DNA of 64,000 nt from Turnera subulata (lineage: Eukaryota; Streptophyta; Magnoliopsida; Malpighiales; Passifloraceae). The notes below the pieces were generated by a model that searched no databases, was not told the origin of the DNA, and saw only the letters and a list, made by a program, of their open reading frames with translations. Below are positions 22,687-35,527 of the stretch, one piece after another; position 1 is the first letter of the stretch, and each line of letters begins with the position of its first letter. The DNA lies in NCBI GenBank assembly GCA_028386065.3, contig JAKUCV010002007.1:101679-165678 (forward strand). Reading direction: 5' to 3'. The position numbers were made by a program, and so were the translations under genes.

Positions 22687-22863
22687 ATATTTATAAATGC
22701 ATTTACTTTTTTTTTCCTTTTTGGTGCATATGAGACTAATACCCCTATCATTGTCATTTATTCTTTGGTTGCTTTCCCCATTTTTTTGTTTGGCCACATT
22801 AAATACCAAATGTTTTTCTTCATACTAATTACTATTTCAATATCTGTACAATATAGAAACGAT
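22687..22863. other. Short spacer between two LTR elements
   Basis: AT-rich sequence with no feature recognised. Confidence 0.5.
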
Positions 22864-24736
22864 TGTAGGTCCAAAGTGGCTAAGAGGGAAGGGGTATAAG
22901 CCCTTTTTTGATTAATCGCCGATTTAGCATTACTAACGCCAAATCGACTTTGTATCCAAATCTGGGAAATTATGAACACACTAAAGTATAATTAAGAAGA
23001 GGGTTAGAGAGATTGGCACAAAGGATTTATAGTGGTTCGCCATAGAGGACTACCACCACTACTCTAGGAGTCTACTTTGAGATTTCTAACCATCACTAAT
23101 GTTTGGTTTCTACAGGATCAACCAATAACCTATAATACAAGGTTTTATCTAGGCTAACCTCTAACCTCTCATACCCACAAAGCTAATTCAAGCTTTACTC
23201 TCAGTTTCCCTGTAAGATATCCCCCTATCCCACCTCACTCATTTGGTTTCTTCACATGTCAAACCAACAAAGCCTTTCTCTCACAAGTTTTTCTAAGGTG
23301 CAACTTACAAACCTTCTCTCAAAGCTAATCATAGCTTTGCTTATCACTAATCAACACATAAGATACTCATAAGCTTGTCTAAGATATAATCCTCAATCAA
23401 AATATCTCCATGAGTGATTCACTCAAGAGTTTTACAGGTAATGCACAAGGATATTTTGAACACTCAAGCTTAGGAGGAGAGCTGTTGCTAATCTCTCACT
23501 TCTTTCTCCATTGGCAGCTCTGCCATTCTTCATCAATCAGTCTTCCTAATATAGAGGCAAGGGGATAAAAGCCTTCAAGATTAACATCTGTGTCACTGTC
23601 AGTTGCATCGAGTTCTAGTATGAAAGGCGCCACAACGCACAAATCCCTGAGTAGTCACTTTCACTCAGCACCTTTTGTGAAAATCAAGGTTGTTGCTCAC
23701 ATGCTGATTTCATATGAACGTTAAGAGAGGAAGCTGCAAGTTATTTGTATCGTCCTGTGTAGTTCCAGATGTATAGTAATAGGTTAGCTTGACACAAAGA
23801 CAAAAGAAAGCCAACTATTATCAATCTCTTGACACAAAGACCAAACAAAGCCAACTATCATCAATCTCTTGTCACTTCAGATTTTTTATGGAAGACGCTA
23901 GGTCATCACCGTTTCAGCAGCTTTTGTAAATTCCAATGTTGGCATTTCCATGTAGGACTTGGTTGAATCAATTTGAATCCGTTAGGAGTTCCTTTCCTTC
24001 CAGCCCGTTCTGTCATCAGAGGTGCCAGAGCGTCAACTTTCTTCTTCCCTGTTGTCCCTTTCATGTTTTGGCACGAGACACACCATACTATAGCTTTTTG
24101 TCATTGTTGTCATTATTTAGCATAGTCCTAGGTTGGACCTAGAAAGTTTGAATTCAGCTGTCTTTTGATCTGTTCAAGGTTGCTTTTATCATAGATTCAG
24201 AACCCAGAGATCTTAGTGTACTAAGTTTTTTGACCAATCCCCAAAGGAATTAAATAAATGTGAGTGGCATGGGAGCATGTAGTTGAAAGCTATCCATCTT
24301 GCCCACTAACACATGTTCCAATTCCACTCACTCCTCTTCCAAGATTGTTGATCACGGAATGGGCATATTTCTGAGCTGTGATTCATGGTTAGATACAAAA
24401 GATGCTCCACATAGATTTGTCAAAATCAAAACCTAGTTAGCTCATTTAATATATAATATAATATAGAGTCTAAAATGGATGCACATGTAACAAGACTTGA
24501 AATAGACATATCTACTACACAAAAATATCACATGCATGCTTTGATTTAATATATAAATCTGAAACTCAAAGTTTGTTATCATCAAAACATGGCTAAGGAA
24601 TAAAGAGGACTAATAAATATGATTTATGCAAAATCAAACACTAATGCACACATAATTAATTATCTCGGTTAGCATGCTTAATTAAGATTATAGAAAATGA
24701 TTAACACAAAGCACATGCTAATCCGACCTTAGGCCA
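22864..24736 (-). repeat. 3' LTR of the large copia element
   Basis: 1873 bp, from TGTAGGTCCAAAGTGGC to CCTTAGGCCA. It is collinear with 30215-32073 throughout, including the TATAGTGGTTCGCCAYAGAGG block. Confidence 0.88.
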
Positions 24737-25689
24737 ATAATCTCCCCCTTTTTATGATGAGAAACTTTGCGTGAAAAGATATAGAAAGCATAACTTTTAA
24801 AATCAGTTTTGTACAAATGCTCCCCCTTAATATATGCTCCCCATATCTAAAACATTTTTGCAATATAAGAACATCTCAAAAGTATGCAAGTACTTGCAAT
24901 CACGCAACACTATTTCTCCCTCTTTTGGCTTCTCAAAAAGCAAATATGACCAAGTGTGAATTACTAGGAGAAGCTAAATTATAATAGATCAAGATACTAT
25001 ATTCGAAAAAAAACTCAACAACAAAACGGTCATAAAGCATGGCCAATAGAAACGTCAACAAACAATGTTAGAATGATTGTATCCCTTTTTGGCACTACAC
25101 AGACCAAATCGCAACACAAAGGGCTATAGTCCTGCAACAAAAATGCATCAACACCTAGAGCGACTAGCAAGAAAAATATTTTTAGAATTATGAAATTTAT
25201 TGCTCAAAATTGATATTCTTTGTATAAGATAAATCTGAAGTGAGGCTACAAGAGAACGATTAAAGTTCCGGTACAAAGGTGTTAATAACTCAACAAAGTG
25301 GAAATATTCATGTTTTGGCATCAATCGTGCCAAATATCAACATAAAGTGTCAATCAACAAGATGATACGAATATTTAAACTTCAACAATAATGCAAGTAA
25401 CAATCAGAGTGTCATGATAATATGATGCAATGATAGTGACTCTACAATGATTTCTAAAAGCATCAACTGTAGGAGATCAAAAGCTCATCAATGGTATCTG
25501 CCCCATTTTGCATGAATAAAACCAACTAACACATGATATTACCATAGACAGTAAAATATGTAGCATAGTACTTAAAAAAATACAACAATCAACATAATAT
25601 GCACATAAAAATAATGTAAAATCCAAGCAAGCGACTAAAATTATGTTATGATATAGGAATGCATGAATCTAAAGAGAAATAGATGAGAA

Positions 25690-26900
25690 GGAGTCAAATC
25701 CGGTTTAATGGGCAATAGATTCTTCTTCTTGTGGAGTGGCAACAGGTGGTGGATGATAGTAAGAAGAATCTCTGACCTTAGCCAACAATATGTCCATACT
25801 CTTTTTGTATTTGCATCACCCCTTCAAGTTTTGTATTGGAAACCATCAAGTCCTCCTTCATTCCAATGATTCTTCCATCATCATCATCATCCTTTTAAGG
25901 CCATATTGGTACGAAGTTACTCAATCAAGTTAAGATCAGGCCTTTCTAAGAACTGGCGTACGAGTCTCAAAGCTTGCCCTTTTTTTGATTCTTGGAACTC
26001 CAAGTTTGATGGATAGGCATCTTTAGCAAGCTTGCTCTTCTTCATCCCTTTTCTCGATTTAACAAGCGTCTACTTCTTATGATGGGAAGTAAAGAAGCTT
26101 CTTCTCTAGACTTGGACTATTCTTGCTCAATACTGGGAGATTTTCTCATACTTCAGAGTCTGAAATTCTATCAACTTTCTATTTCCCTTTCTTTGAGAAG
26201 CTTTGGTAAGTAGTCCTCCTCTTTAGTCTTGTACTTCTCTTTATTTTCCGTTTTGGCATCATGTAAGCCAAAAGCACTTTCGAACTTCTCCAGTTCTGCA
26301 GCCAAGTAGCCTTTTCAGACTCTTCAATAATTATTTCTTCAAGATCTAGTGGTGCTTCAACAGAAAATTTTAATTCTGAATTGTCTCTGATAGTAGCACT
26401 TTCGGACTAGAATCAGTCTCATGTTGACTTGGTTTTCCTTGAGTGTTTTCCTTTGAGCTTGTTCTTACGGATGAGGACTCGGTCTTTTCTTCTTCTTCTC
26501 TAATCTTCCTCTCCAAGACTTGGTGATGCTTCAACAAATTTTACTTTTGAATGGTCTTGGGATGTTAGAGTTCAGAAACCACTTGAAGTTTTTTTGCTTG
26601 ACTTGAATATCCTTGAGGGGCCTTTGACTTGCTTGAGCTTGGAATATGATTATTGACTTAAACATCATCACTATCCCTCTATTTGAATACTTTAAGATCT
26701 TCTCCAGTAGGAACACTACATAATTTGAGAATTGATAGACTTCAAAGTCTTCAACTCTTACTTCAAATGTGCTTTCTGTTCCATTTTGAACTTTGGGTGG
26801 AGATAGAAAAAAATTTTTGTGTTTAGATCAAATTGGGTTGAATTGTGGAAGAAAAGAGAGACTTGAATTATTTCCACCATGTTTAGGATTCATCTCACTC
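25690..26900 (-). pseudogene. Decayed copy of the post-pol extra ORF
   Basis: No open frame remains. Landmarks match the ORF at 19577-21505 in order: a TCATCATCATCATCC run, a Lys/Arg-rich segment, and TTCCGTTTTGGCATC (the MPKRK/MPKRR patch), then acidic sequence. The 260-residue central domain appears to be missing. It lies between the RNase H remnant and the polypurine tract. Confidence 0.5.
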
Positions 26901-27599
26901 CGTTTGTGCAAAGGATAAAGGTAGGATATGAGAGAGAGTATTGGAAAGATAGTTGGATAAGTGGATATGAAGGAAACTGATTGCCCAACGGCTATTTTTG
27001 GTTATCAATACACAATTTCTCAACAACCCCATCAATCACTTTTTGAAAAGTGTTCTCTCAACCACCCCAATGTTATTCTTTGAAAAGTAACATGCACGTT
27101 GCAAGAATCTAACAGGTTTGGCAGGTTCGGCTTGTGAAAAATTTCTGCCTATAAAGCTGAAAATAGAACCTCTCTTTCCTTAGAATTTCTACACAGAAAT
27201 TTATGCTTCCTTTTTCAACATATGCCTTTTGAATTTGTGGCATCTCTGATGCCAAAAAAGCTTGCTCTCTGATTTCTTCACAAGTCACCAATTTCACGAA
27301 TCCATTTTTGATCTCCATCGTAATTTCATCATTGCTCAAATGTTAAATGTAAGTGTGCAATTGAATGTTCATGAACTAAGTGATGAATATGCATGTTCAC
27401 ATGTAAAGAGATCAAAGTTGACAGATATCACCAAAGAAGGATTGTAAAAACTTCAATATGGAGTGAGCATTCCAATCTCCACTTGGTGAAAATATCTGCA
27501 AGTTAATTCTCTTTTTTGATAAGAACAAGTGTTGTATCCTTCTTAAGCATATGATTTTTTATGAAATTTTGTATTTCTTCATTGTGTTTGATACATGAA

Positions 27600-28420
27600 T
27601 GTTAGACTGAATCTTTAGAGAGATAAACACACTTAAGCTATCACATAGAATGTGGATGCACTTATAATCTAGGCTATAATATATATTTCATCTAACCAAC
27701 TTGTGCATGTCATAACACCAGTAATAACAAATTCGGCTTCATAGAAGTCAAATTGTACTTTTTGCTAAATCAAGATAGAAATGATTATGCAATGCACTAA
27801 AAAAAAAAAACCACTTGTTCTTTCTAGTATAATAGATATCCTACAAAGTCATCAATAGAATAATTAAACAATTTCAAAGAAAATGACTTTGGGCTACCAT
27901 GATCTAATCTAAAGATATAACTTTTGAGCTCTTGAAAAATCATTTGATGACTCTTGGATTAGATACCTTAAGACACGATTGAAGCATAGAAAAATAAAAG
28001 CACTAATCATGATATTGGATCTAGTTGCAGAGAGATACAGGACACTATTAATCATACCGTTGTAGCTTTATGTCCATCTCTTTTTTATTTTCATATTTGA
28101 CTAACTTTGTTGTTGTGCTCATTGAGAGTAGACTAATTTTGTCTTCATCAGTGCTAGATCGTTTGAGAAGCCTTCTGTGTGCATAACTTAATTAATGGAG
28201 ATCAAGTTTCTTTACGTAGAATCCAAGGACGAAGTTCAGTTGTCCCATTCAGCTCATCTCGAATTTACTACACTTATGCTTTCAAATTTCTTATACAACA
28301 ACTCATTAGTAGCATCAAGCAATATGACATGATCAAAGATAAAATATACTTATGAGCTTTTATTCAGGAAATCATCACGACCAAAGCAAGTGCACTGACT
28401 ATCAAAAGCAACAGTCATAT
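27600..28420 (-). pseudogene. Copia RT-RNase H remnant
   Basis: Translated on the minus strand, about 28015-28095 reads as the segment around a YLSATR-like motif near the end of copia RT. About 27731-27760 reads as the RNase H segment around EAEF. Stops and indels break every frame. It is recognised only by motif style. Confidence 0.55.
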
Positions 28421-30200
28421 GCTCACTAAATGTTCTTTGTTTTCGTGAAGAAGCACTTGCTACAGATGATATACAACACAAGCAAACCATAAAATTTATG
28501 CACATGCTTAATAGAAAATGAAGCACATAACATCAAGTGATACTTTCTTCTTTTAGACTTAGAAATGTGTCAGAATTGTCATCAATGATGCCAAATCATT
28601 TCTAAAGCTTTTGAATACATTTAACAATTTCAACAAACTCAAAAGCTTTTCTATCAATTTCAATTCTAAAACACATACCAGAATATAAAAGAAATTCATT
28701 TGCCAAAACATCAGTAAACGACGATTACGAGGAATAAATACTAACAATGAATAATACATAATGCATGCATGATAAAAGTTGGGAAAAGTATTTCCAAAAT
28801 TATTTTAATTAATAATTGTGATATTATTCGAGTATCCTCTTGAGATATTGCTGACATCTTATAAGAAGGATTCAAATCATCATCACCAAGTGCCTTACCT
28901 TTTGAGCTAATATTAAATGTGACATTACCTGAGCTTAAGGACGAGAGTCTTGATGGGTCTTTTATATGTATTGAGCAACCACTTTGCAACGTCCATCTAT
29001 CCTTATTTTTCTGCCAAGAAAATCACATTTTTAGTACCCACACAAACTTGGGTCCTTGGGGTTAGTTTTGGCACATTTTGGTAGCTAAATATATTTATCA
29101 ACACAATACATCTTTTGATCATGAAAAGTATCATGCCATGACCTCCATTTTCATCATAATCACATGTGAAATGTGATGCATTATAAAGTTTAGCTCTAGC
29201 AAAATTACTCATTAAGGTTGGCATGGGATTGAATGCCAAATGAGTGACTCCAAAACTTTTCTTTTACAAGAAGCGCCTTTGTTATCAAGAGAATGTATAT
29301 ACCAACTCTTCCCTTAATGAACATGGCAGATTCAAAATTCAGATTAAGAGCATCATTTTCATTAATTATTTTTCACAAGCATCCATATTTAGAGCAAGTT
29401 TCTTCTCTAGAACATTGCATAGGTTCATCATTATTCATTTTTAGACCTTCAAGAATATTGGCGCATGATGTAGGATACTTTTTAGGCTCTACATGTGAAG
29501 TGTTATGAATAACTTTATCAAATCAAATACTTCAACATGTTTTCTACATGCAATATTTTTTTCTACATCTTTTCTCAAGCAATTCATTAAATTAAATAAT
29601 TAGCTCATCAAATGTAAATTTATGAAAAGAATCATTTACCTCGGAATCCTTTCTTGCTGACCGGGAAAGATTCGCAAAGTCCACACCATCCGAATCACTT
29701 GTAGCGCCAAGTCTTTCTCATTTACTTCCTTTTCTTCAAGCATGGAATTCGTATACATGGCTTGAGTGTGTTCTCTAGACAGCATTGGATAGAGCTGAGA
29801 ACCCTTCAACAATTGATTCGGGTTGTACTCCTTGAATTAAATTGTGCCATCATGAATTATGCAAGGAGACTCCAAAACACATAGATTGTTGCACTAGACT
29901 GTGCTCTTTCCAATTTGGCTTAATTGATGCCAAATCGAAGGAAGTTCTTAACTTCAACATTAAGCCTTGCATTCTTCAATTCTTCTTTTAACTAGAGCTT
30001 CAAGTTTTTGGCTGGTCTTGGCTAGGAATTTTTCACAAAAAATCCACTTCTCAAGACCTTGACAATCTCTAAAGATCTATGGCCGAAACTTCTAATGGTC
30101 AAACTTCACACCACAAAAAATAAAGAACTTTCTTGTTGCTGCGACCCTCTAAAGCCTTGTTCTTTATCTCCTGGAGGTTAATCCATATGCAGGGAACGCG

Positions 30201-30212
30201 GCTCCGCTACCA
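30201..30212 (-). other. Primer-binding site of the large copia element
   Basis: On the minus strand TGGTAGCGGAGC lies two bases inside the 5' LTR edge. It differs from the initiator-Met tRNA complement TGGTATCAGAGC at two bases. Confidence 0.8.
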
Positions 30213-30214
30213 TT

Positions 30215-32073
30215 TCTAGGTCCAAAATTGCAAAGAGGTGGGGTGAATTAGCCCTTTTTCAATTAATCGCCGATTTGGCGTCAGTAATGCCAAATCGATT
30301 TTGTATCCAAATCTGGGAAATTATGAACACACTAAAGCATAATTAAAAAGAGGGTTAAAGAGATTAGCACAAAGGATTTATAGTGGTTCGCCACAGAGGA
30401 CTACCTCCACTACTCAAGGAGTCCACCTTGAGATTTCTAACCTTCACTAACCTTGGTTTTTACGGGATCAACCAATAACCTATAACACAAGATTTTTCCT
30501 AGGCTAACCTCTAATCCATCATACCCACAAAGCTAATCCAAGCTTCGCTCTCAATTTCCTAGTAAGATATCCCCTATCCTACCTCACTCATTTGGTTTCT
30601 TCACATGTCAAACCAACAAAGCCTTTCTCTCATAAGTTTTTCTAAGGTGCAACTTGCAAACCTTCTCTCAAAGCTAATCTTAGCTTTGTTTATCACTAAT
30701 CAGCAAATAAGATACACACAAGCTTGTCTAAGATATAATCCTCTCTCAAGATATCTTCATGAGTGACTCACTCAAGAGATTTACATGTAATGCACAAGGA
30801 TATTTTGAACATTCAAGCTTAGGAGGAGAGCGGCTGCTAATTTCTCACTTCTTTCTCCATTGGCAGCTCCGCCATTCTTCATCAATCACTCTTCCCTATA
30901 TAGTGGGAAGGGGAAAGAAGCCTCCAAGAGTAACAACTACGTGTCACTGTCAGTTGCATCGAGTTCTAGCATGAAAAGCGCCACAACACTAAAATCCCTG
31001 AGTAGTCACTTTCACTCAGCACCTTTTGTGAAGATCAAGGTTGTTGCTCACATGTTGATTTCATATCAACGTTAAGAGAGGAAGCTGCAACTTATTTGAA
31101 TCACCCTGTGTAGTTCCAGATGTATAGAGTACTATGTTCTTTTGACATCTTAATGATAGGTTAGCTTGACATAAAAACCAAAGAAAGCCAACTATCATAA
31201 ATCTCTTGTCACTATAAGATTTTTCATGGAAGACGTTAGGTCACCAACGTTTCAGCAGTTTTTGTAAAGTCCTGTGTTGGCATTTCCATGTGGAATTTGG
31301 TTGAATCAATTTGAATCCGTTAGGAGTCCTTTTCCTTCCAGCCCGTTCTGTCATCGAAGGTGCCAGAGCGTCAACGTTCTTCTTCCTTGTTGTTCCTTAC
31401 ACGTTTCGGCACGAGACACACCAGACTGCAGCTTTTTGTCATTGATGTCAATGTTTAGCATAGTAATAGGTTGGACCTAGAAAGTTTGAATTCAGCTTCC
31501 TTTTGATCTGTTTAAGGTTGCTTTTATCATAGATTCAGAACCTAGAGATGTTAGTGTACTAAGTTTCTTTACCAACCCCATAGGGATCAAACAAATGTGA
31601 GTGGCATGGGAGCTTGTAGTTGAAAGCGACCCATCATGCCCACTAACACATGTTCCAATTCCACTCACTCTTCTTCCAAGATTGTTGGTTATGGATTGGA
31701 CATATTTGTGAGCTGTGATTCATGGTTAGATACAAAAGATGCTACACATAGGTTTGTCAAAATCAATACCTAATTAGCTCATTTAATATATAATATAATA
31801 TAGAGTCTTGGATGGATGCACATGTAATAAGACTTGAAAGAGACATATCAACTACACAAAAGTATCACATGCATGCTTTGATTAAATATATAAATCTAAA
31901 ACTCAAAGTTTGTTAGCATCAAAACATGGCTAAGGAACAAAGAGGACTAATAAATATGATTTACACAAAATTAAACACTAATCCACACTTAATCAGTTAT
32001 CTCGGTTAGCATTCTTAATTAAGATTATAGAAAATGATTAACACAAAGCACATGCTAATCCGACCTTAGGCCA
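30215..32073 (-). repeat. 5' LTR of the large copia element
   Basis: 1859 bp, the partner of 22864-24736. The outer edge on the plus strand reads CCTTAGGCCA. Its inner terminus has mutated from TGTAGG to TCTAGG. Confidence 0.88.
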
Positions 32074-32075
32074 AC

Positions 32076-33528
32076 TGTAAGTTTCCGGACATGCAAATAT
32101 GATCCTCATATGCAATAAAATGCGCAGTGGAAAACCGGAAATACATCGAGGATCCAAGTGAAAGTAGCTAGAGCCGGATAGAAATCCCAACTGTTGAGAT
32201 CGGAAATACATGGAAATACATCGGTTGAGATCTTTCACCCAACTGTTGTGCCGAATCAGCTAGAGCCGGACAGAAATCCCGCCCCTCTACGGTATCCACA
32301 CGAACCGTCGATCTCTGGTCGGAAAACATCTCATGATCTCCAACCCGAGCACTCCCGGACAGCAGTGCTAGCGGCGGATTTCCGGGAGCTATGTGTGTTT
32401 TGTGTTCTTCTTCCTTTCTCAAAGAAGGAAGAGGGTGAGTGTGTATTTTTCAAGCTCTGAAAATTCAAACTCAAGAGAGAGAGGGATCAAGAGTAATCAG
32501 CTAATTATGTCTCCACTAACTCTTGGTGGGATTACACATCATATGGCACTAATTATAATTCAATAAATCAGACATTTAGTGAACAAAACCAGCCCAAAAC
32601 GACCCTGGTCCAACCACGGTCCAACCATGGTCTAGCCACACCTGGTCGAACCATGGTCCAACCACGGTTCAGCCACCTGCTCGAATCAACGGCTCTAAGT
32701 GTGTGACCTTGTAGGCACTTGTAACGTCCGACAATAATTTGTAAACTCATTTACAATTATAAGCAAAGAGCAGCGTCTAGCAACACATCATCGCTACCCG
32801 AACGACAAGATCAGTAGTGATTCATATGCCTCGCAAACATGTCATCGTCCCTTCGTCCCATTATCAAGATTAAACACGAGACATGGAATATGTCAATCTC
32901 GTATATGTTTAATCTCGGTTTCTTGATCCTCGAGCTAACTGTGTAAAACGGATACTAATGATATCTCCATATCATAATCCGAGCATGACCGTGCATTTAC
33001 AGTTCAACTCTATCAAGAAACCAACCAATAATATATCCGTTATATGAGTTGGACGAATCCCCTCTGGATCATACAAAACCCACTACACATTTATCATATA
33101 CCCAATGATTACACTAAGTCTACTGATTTACGAAATAGTCACGAGTAATATCAAAGTATACGACTCATATGTTGGGAACCTTGATGATCACAGGTCTAAG
33201 GATAATACATATAAGAACCGCTAATGACAATCATATAACGTTCCATGTAGCGTTCTTATGTGGGTCGGTCCAGTCCACAAGTTCCCCAACTTGTACCCGT
33301 ATGTAGAATTCATTATCATATATAATTCTCAACATACGCTAGTCTTAATTTATTATTGCAACCCATCCATAATAATAATCGACTAGGGACATTTAAGAAT
33401 ATATAAATATTATAGAGTTATAAATATGTGCAAGCGTTTATCTCATAAACGATATGTATTGGAATAACCTTAATGTGTATACATGATTACAAATAAACAT
33501 CCATTGATTGGCTTTTGGGCATATTGCA
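32076..33528 (-). repeat. LTR of a second copia family
   Basis: 1453 bp. On the coding strand it starts TGCAATATGCCC and ends GGAAACTTACA. The adjoining polypurine tract, GCAAGTGGGAGATTG on the minus strand, marks it as the 3' LTR of the element whose RT lies to the right. It contains a short array of CTGGTCCAACCACGGTCCAA-type repeats at about 32600-32680. A truncated relative lies at 46276-46975. Confidence 0.85.
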
Positions 33529-33539
33529 CTATCAATCTC

Positions 33540-34860
33540 CCACTTGCACTAAAGCCAATCATACATGTATCTAATACCAATGGACGCAGCATGACCATCA
33601 TGCTTCTGCTGTGTGAGCGGCTTAGCCAACGGATCTGCTACAATGTTCTCAGATGGAACTCTTCACATTCTGACATCGCCTCTATCTCTGATCTCTCTAA
33701 TAAGATGATAACGTCGGAGAATATGTTTGGATCTCTGGTGGTATCTAGGTTCCTGAGCCTGTGCGATTGTCCCATTGTTATCACAATAGTGCTCAATCGG
33801 ACTCTCAATGCTCAAAACTACCCCAAGTTCAGTTACAAACTTCTTGATCCAAACAGCCTCTTTCGCTGCATCTTAGACAGCAATGTACTCAGCCTCTGTT
33901 GTAGAATCGACAAATGTCTCTTGCTTTGAACTCTTCCAGCATACAGCACCACCTCCAAGACAAAACACATAACCTGACAGAGATCTCAAATCATCCCTAT
34001 CGGTTTGGAAGCTAGCCTCTGTGTACCCCTTTAGAACAAGCTCATCCACGCTTCCGTAAACCAGAAATGCATCCTTAGTCCTTCTCAAGTACTTAAAGAT
34101 GTTTTTAACCGCTGTCCAGTGACTCTCACCGGGATCAGCTTGATATCTTCTTGTGACACTCAAAGCATAAGCGACATCCGGTCGAGTACATAGCATGGCA
34201 TACATGATAGATCCTATTGCACAAGCATAAGGAATCTTACTCTTCCGCTCTCTCTCCTTAGATGTATTAGGACATTGATTATTTGAGAGAGCTACGCCAA
34301 GTGACAAGGGCAAGAATCCTTTCTTGGAATCTTGCATGCTAAACCTCTTTAGCACCTTGTCAATATATGTACTCTGACTTAGCCCGAGAAGCATTTTGGA
34401 TCTATCTCTATAGATCTTTATGCCTAACACATAGGCTGCTTCTCCTAAGTCCTTTATTGAGAAATTCTTCCCTAACCAAGCCTTTACAGACTGTAGTATC
34501 GGAATGTCATTTCCAATGAGTAGGATGTCGTCAACATACAACAACAAGAAAACAATAATGCTCCCACTAACCTTCTTGTAAACACATGGTTCATCTTCGT
34601 TTTTAATGAAACCAAACTCTTTGATAATTTCATTAAAACGAAGATTCCAACTCCTAGAAGCACGCTTCAATCCATAAATGGATCTCTGCAACTTGCATAC
34701 CATATTGATATTCTCTGGATCGAAAAAACCTTCAGGTTGTGTCATGTACACATCCTTTAAAAGATTTCCGTTAAGGAAAGCGGTTTTGACATCCATTTGC
34801 CATATCTCATAATCATAGTATGCCGCTATAGCCAATAGAATCCACTCTTTTGTCTTCGCA
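33540..34860 (-). pseudogene. Copia RT-RNase H fragment
   Basis: RT motifs include WQMDVKTAFLNG, YGLKRASRSW, YVDD at 34527-34538 and a RPDVAYALS segment. RNase H ends in a TTEAEYIAV stretch, where TAA at 33873-33875 stops the frame; homologous RNase H sequence seems to continue to about 33540. Gag, protease and integrase are absent. The long frame (33873-35006) extends about 50 codons upstream of the RT into sequence unlike copia RT, so the 377-codon ORF looks chimeric. The element is truncated where it meets gypsy sequence. Confidence 0.85.
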
Positions 34861-35009
34861 TCTCCACCTTTGCTATGCTTTTCACTTGTCAGCTCCACTG
34901 GTAGACGTTTCGTCCTCCTCTGCTGTTGTGTCTCCGTTATTCTCGATTCCCTTGGCATGGTGCGAATCTCTCCATCCTTGGCAAGACTTTCATCGGCCTT
35001 GGTCATCTT

Positions 35010-35527
35010 GTCCTATCATCCAGAGGACAAGTGTGAGGACTCCGAGCACCCACAAGCTTCTCACTTTTCCCTCAATTTTCATTCACTTTTTTTTGTTGTT
35101 GTTGTTTTTTTTTATTTAGGTTAAGTTGAAAGGCAACCTATTCACTATGCTTGAATTCATGGAAAACACACATGTACAGGTATCACGTATTGATTCATTA
35201 TGCATGGGATGCTAAGGGTATGCAGCTGGTTAGCTAAAGAACTGTTAAGGGATAGTTTGGCCTACTCACATGTGACGTAGGACGTCGCATGAGGTCGCTG
35301 GCCTATTAACCCCTATCATTGCTAAACGGCGAGAAATTGGTTCACTCTAGTCCATAACCCCGTAGGACGGTATATACCAGACCAGGATCCCCTCACCCTC
35401 TTATGGTAGAAGCTTCACAACACAATCCATGAATACAAGACACGTACATGACAAACAAAAGGCATACATTAATCAATGATTGCACAACATCTCTCAAACC
35501 CTCTATGCCCCCAGCGGAGTCGCCAAC
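35010..35527 (-). mobile_element. Tat/Ogre-like gypsy leader with primer-binding site
   Basis: Immediately inside the LTR at 35528, the minus strand reads GTTGGCGACTCCGCTGGGGG. This is the tRNA-Arg-type primer-binding site used by Tat/Ogre gypsy elements. The rest is untranslated leader truncated at about 35010. No gag-pol follows. Confidence 0.75.

Larger units (their letters stand above)
22864..32073 (-). mobile_element. Large Ty1/copia element, SIRE-like, heavily decayed
   Basis: Two long LTRs (22864-24736 and 30215-32073, about 1.87 kb each) enclose 5.5 kb. The 5' LTR is on the right. The primer-binding site TGGTAGCGGAGC lies on the minus strand at 30201-30212, and a polypurine tract AAAAAGGGGGAGATTAT touches the left LTR. 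The interior has no long open frame. RT remnants (a YLSATR-like segment at about 28015-28095) and RNase H remnants (an EAEF-like segment near 27731-27760) are readable on the minus strand. Degraded sequence matching the extra ORF of 19577-21505 follows at about 25690-26900. The long LTRs, repeated purine tracts and post-pol ORF suggest SIRE/Maximus (inferred). No convincing target duplication is seen. Confidence 0.85.

Noticed and set aside
22859..32078. Target duplication around the large copia element
   Set aside because: The flanks ACGAT and ACTGT agree at only three of five bases, which is not convincing.
32590..32680. CRISPR-like short repeats
   Set aside because: The units are overlapping CCATGGTC/CAACCACGG minisatellite copies without spacers, in a plant LTR.
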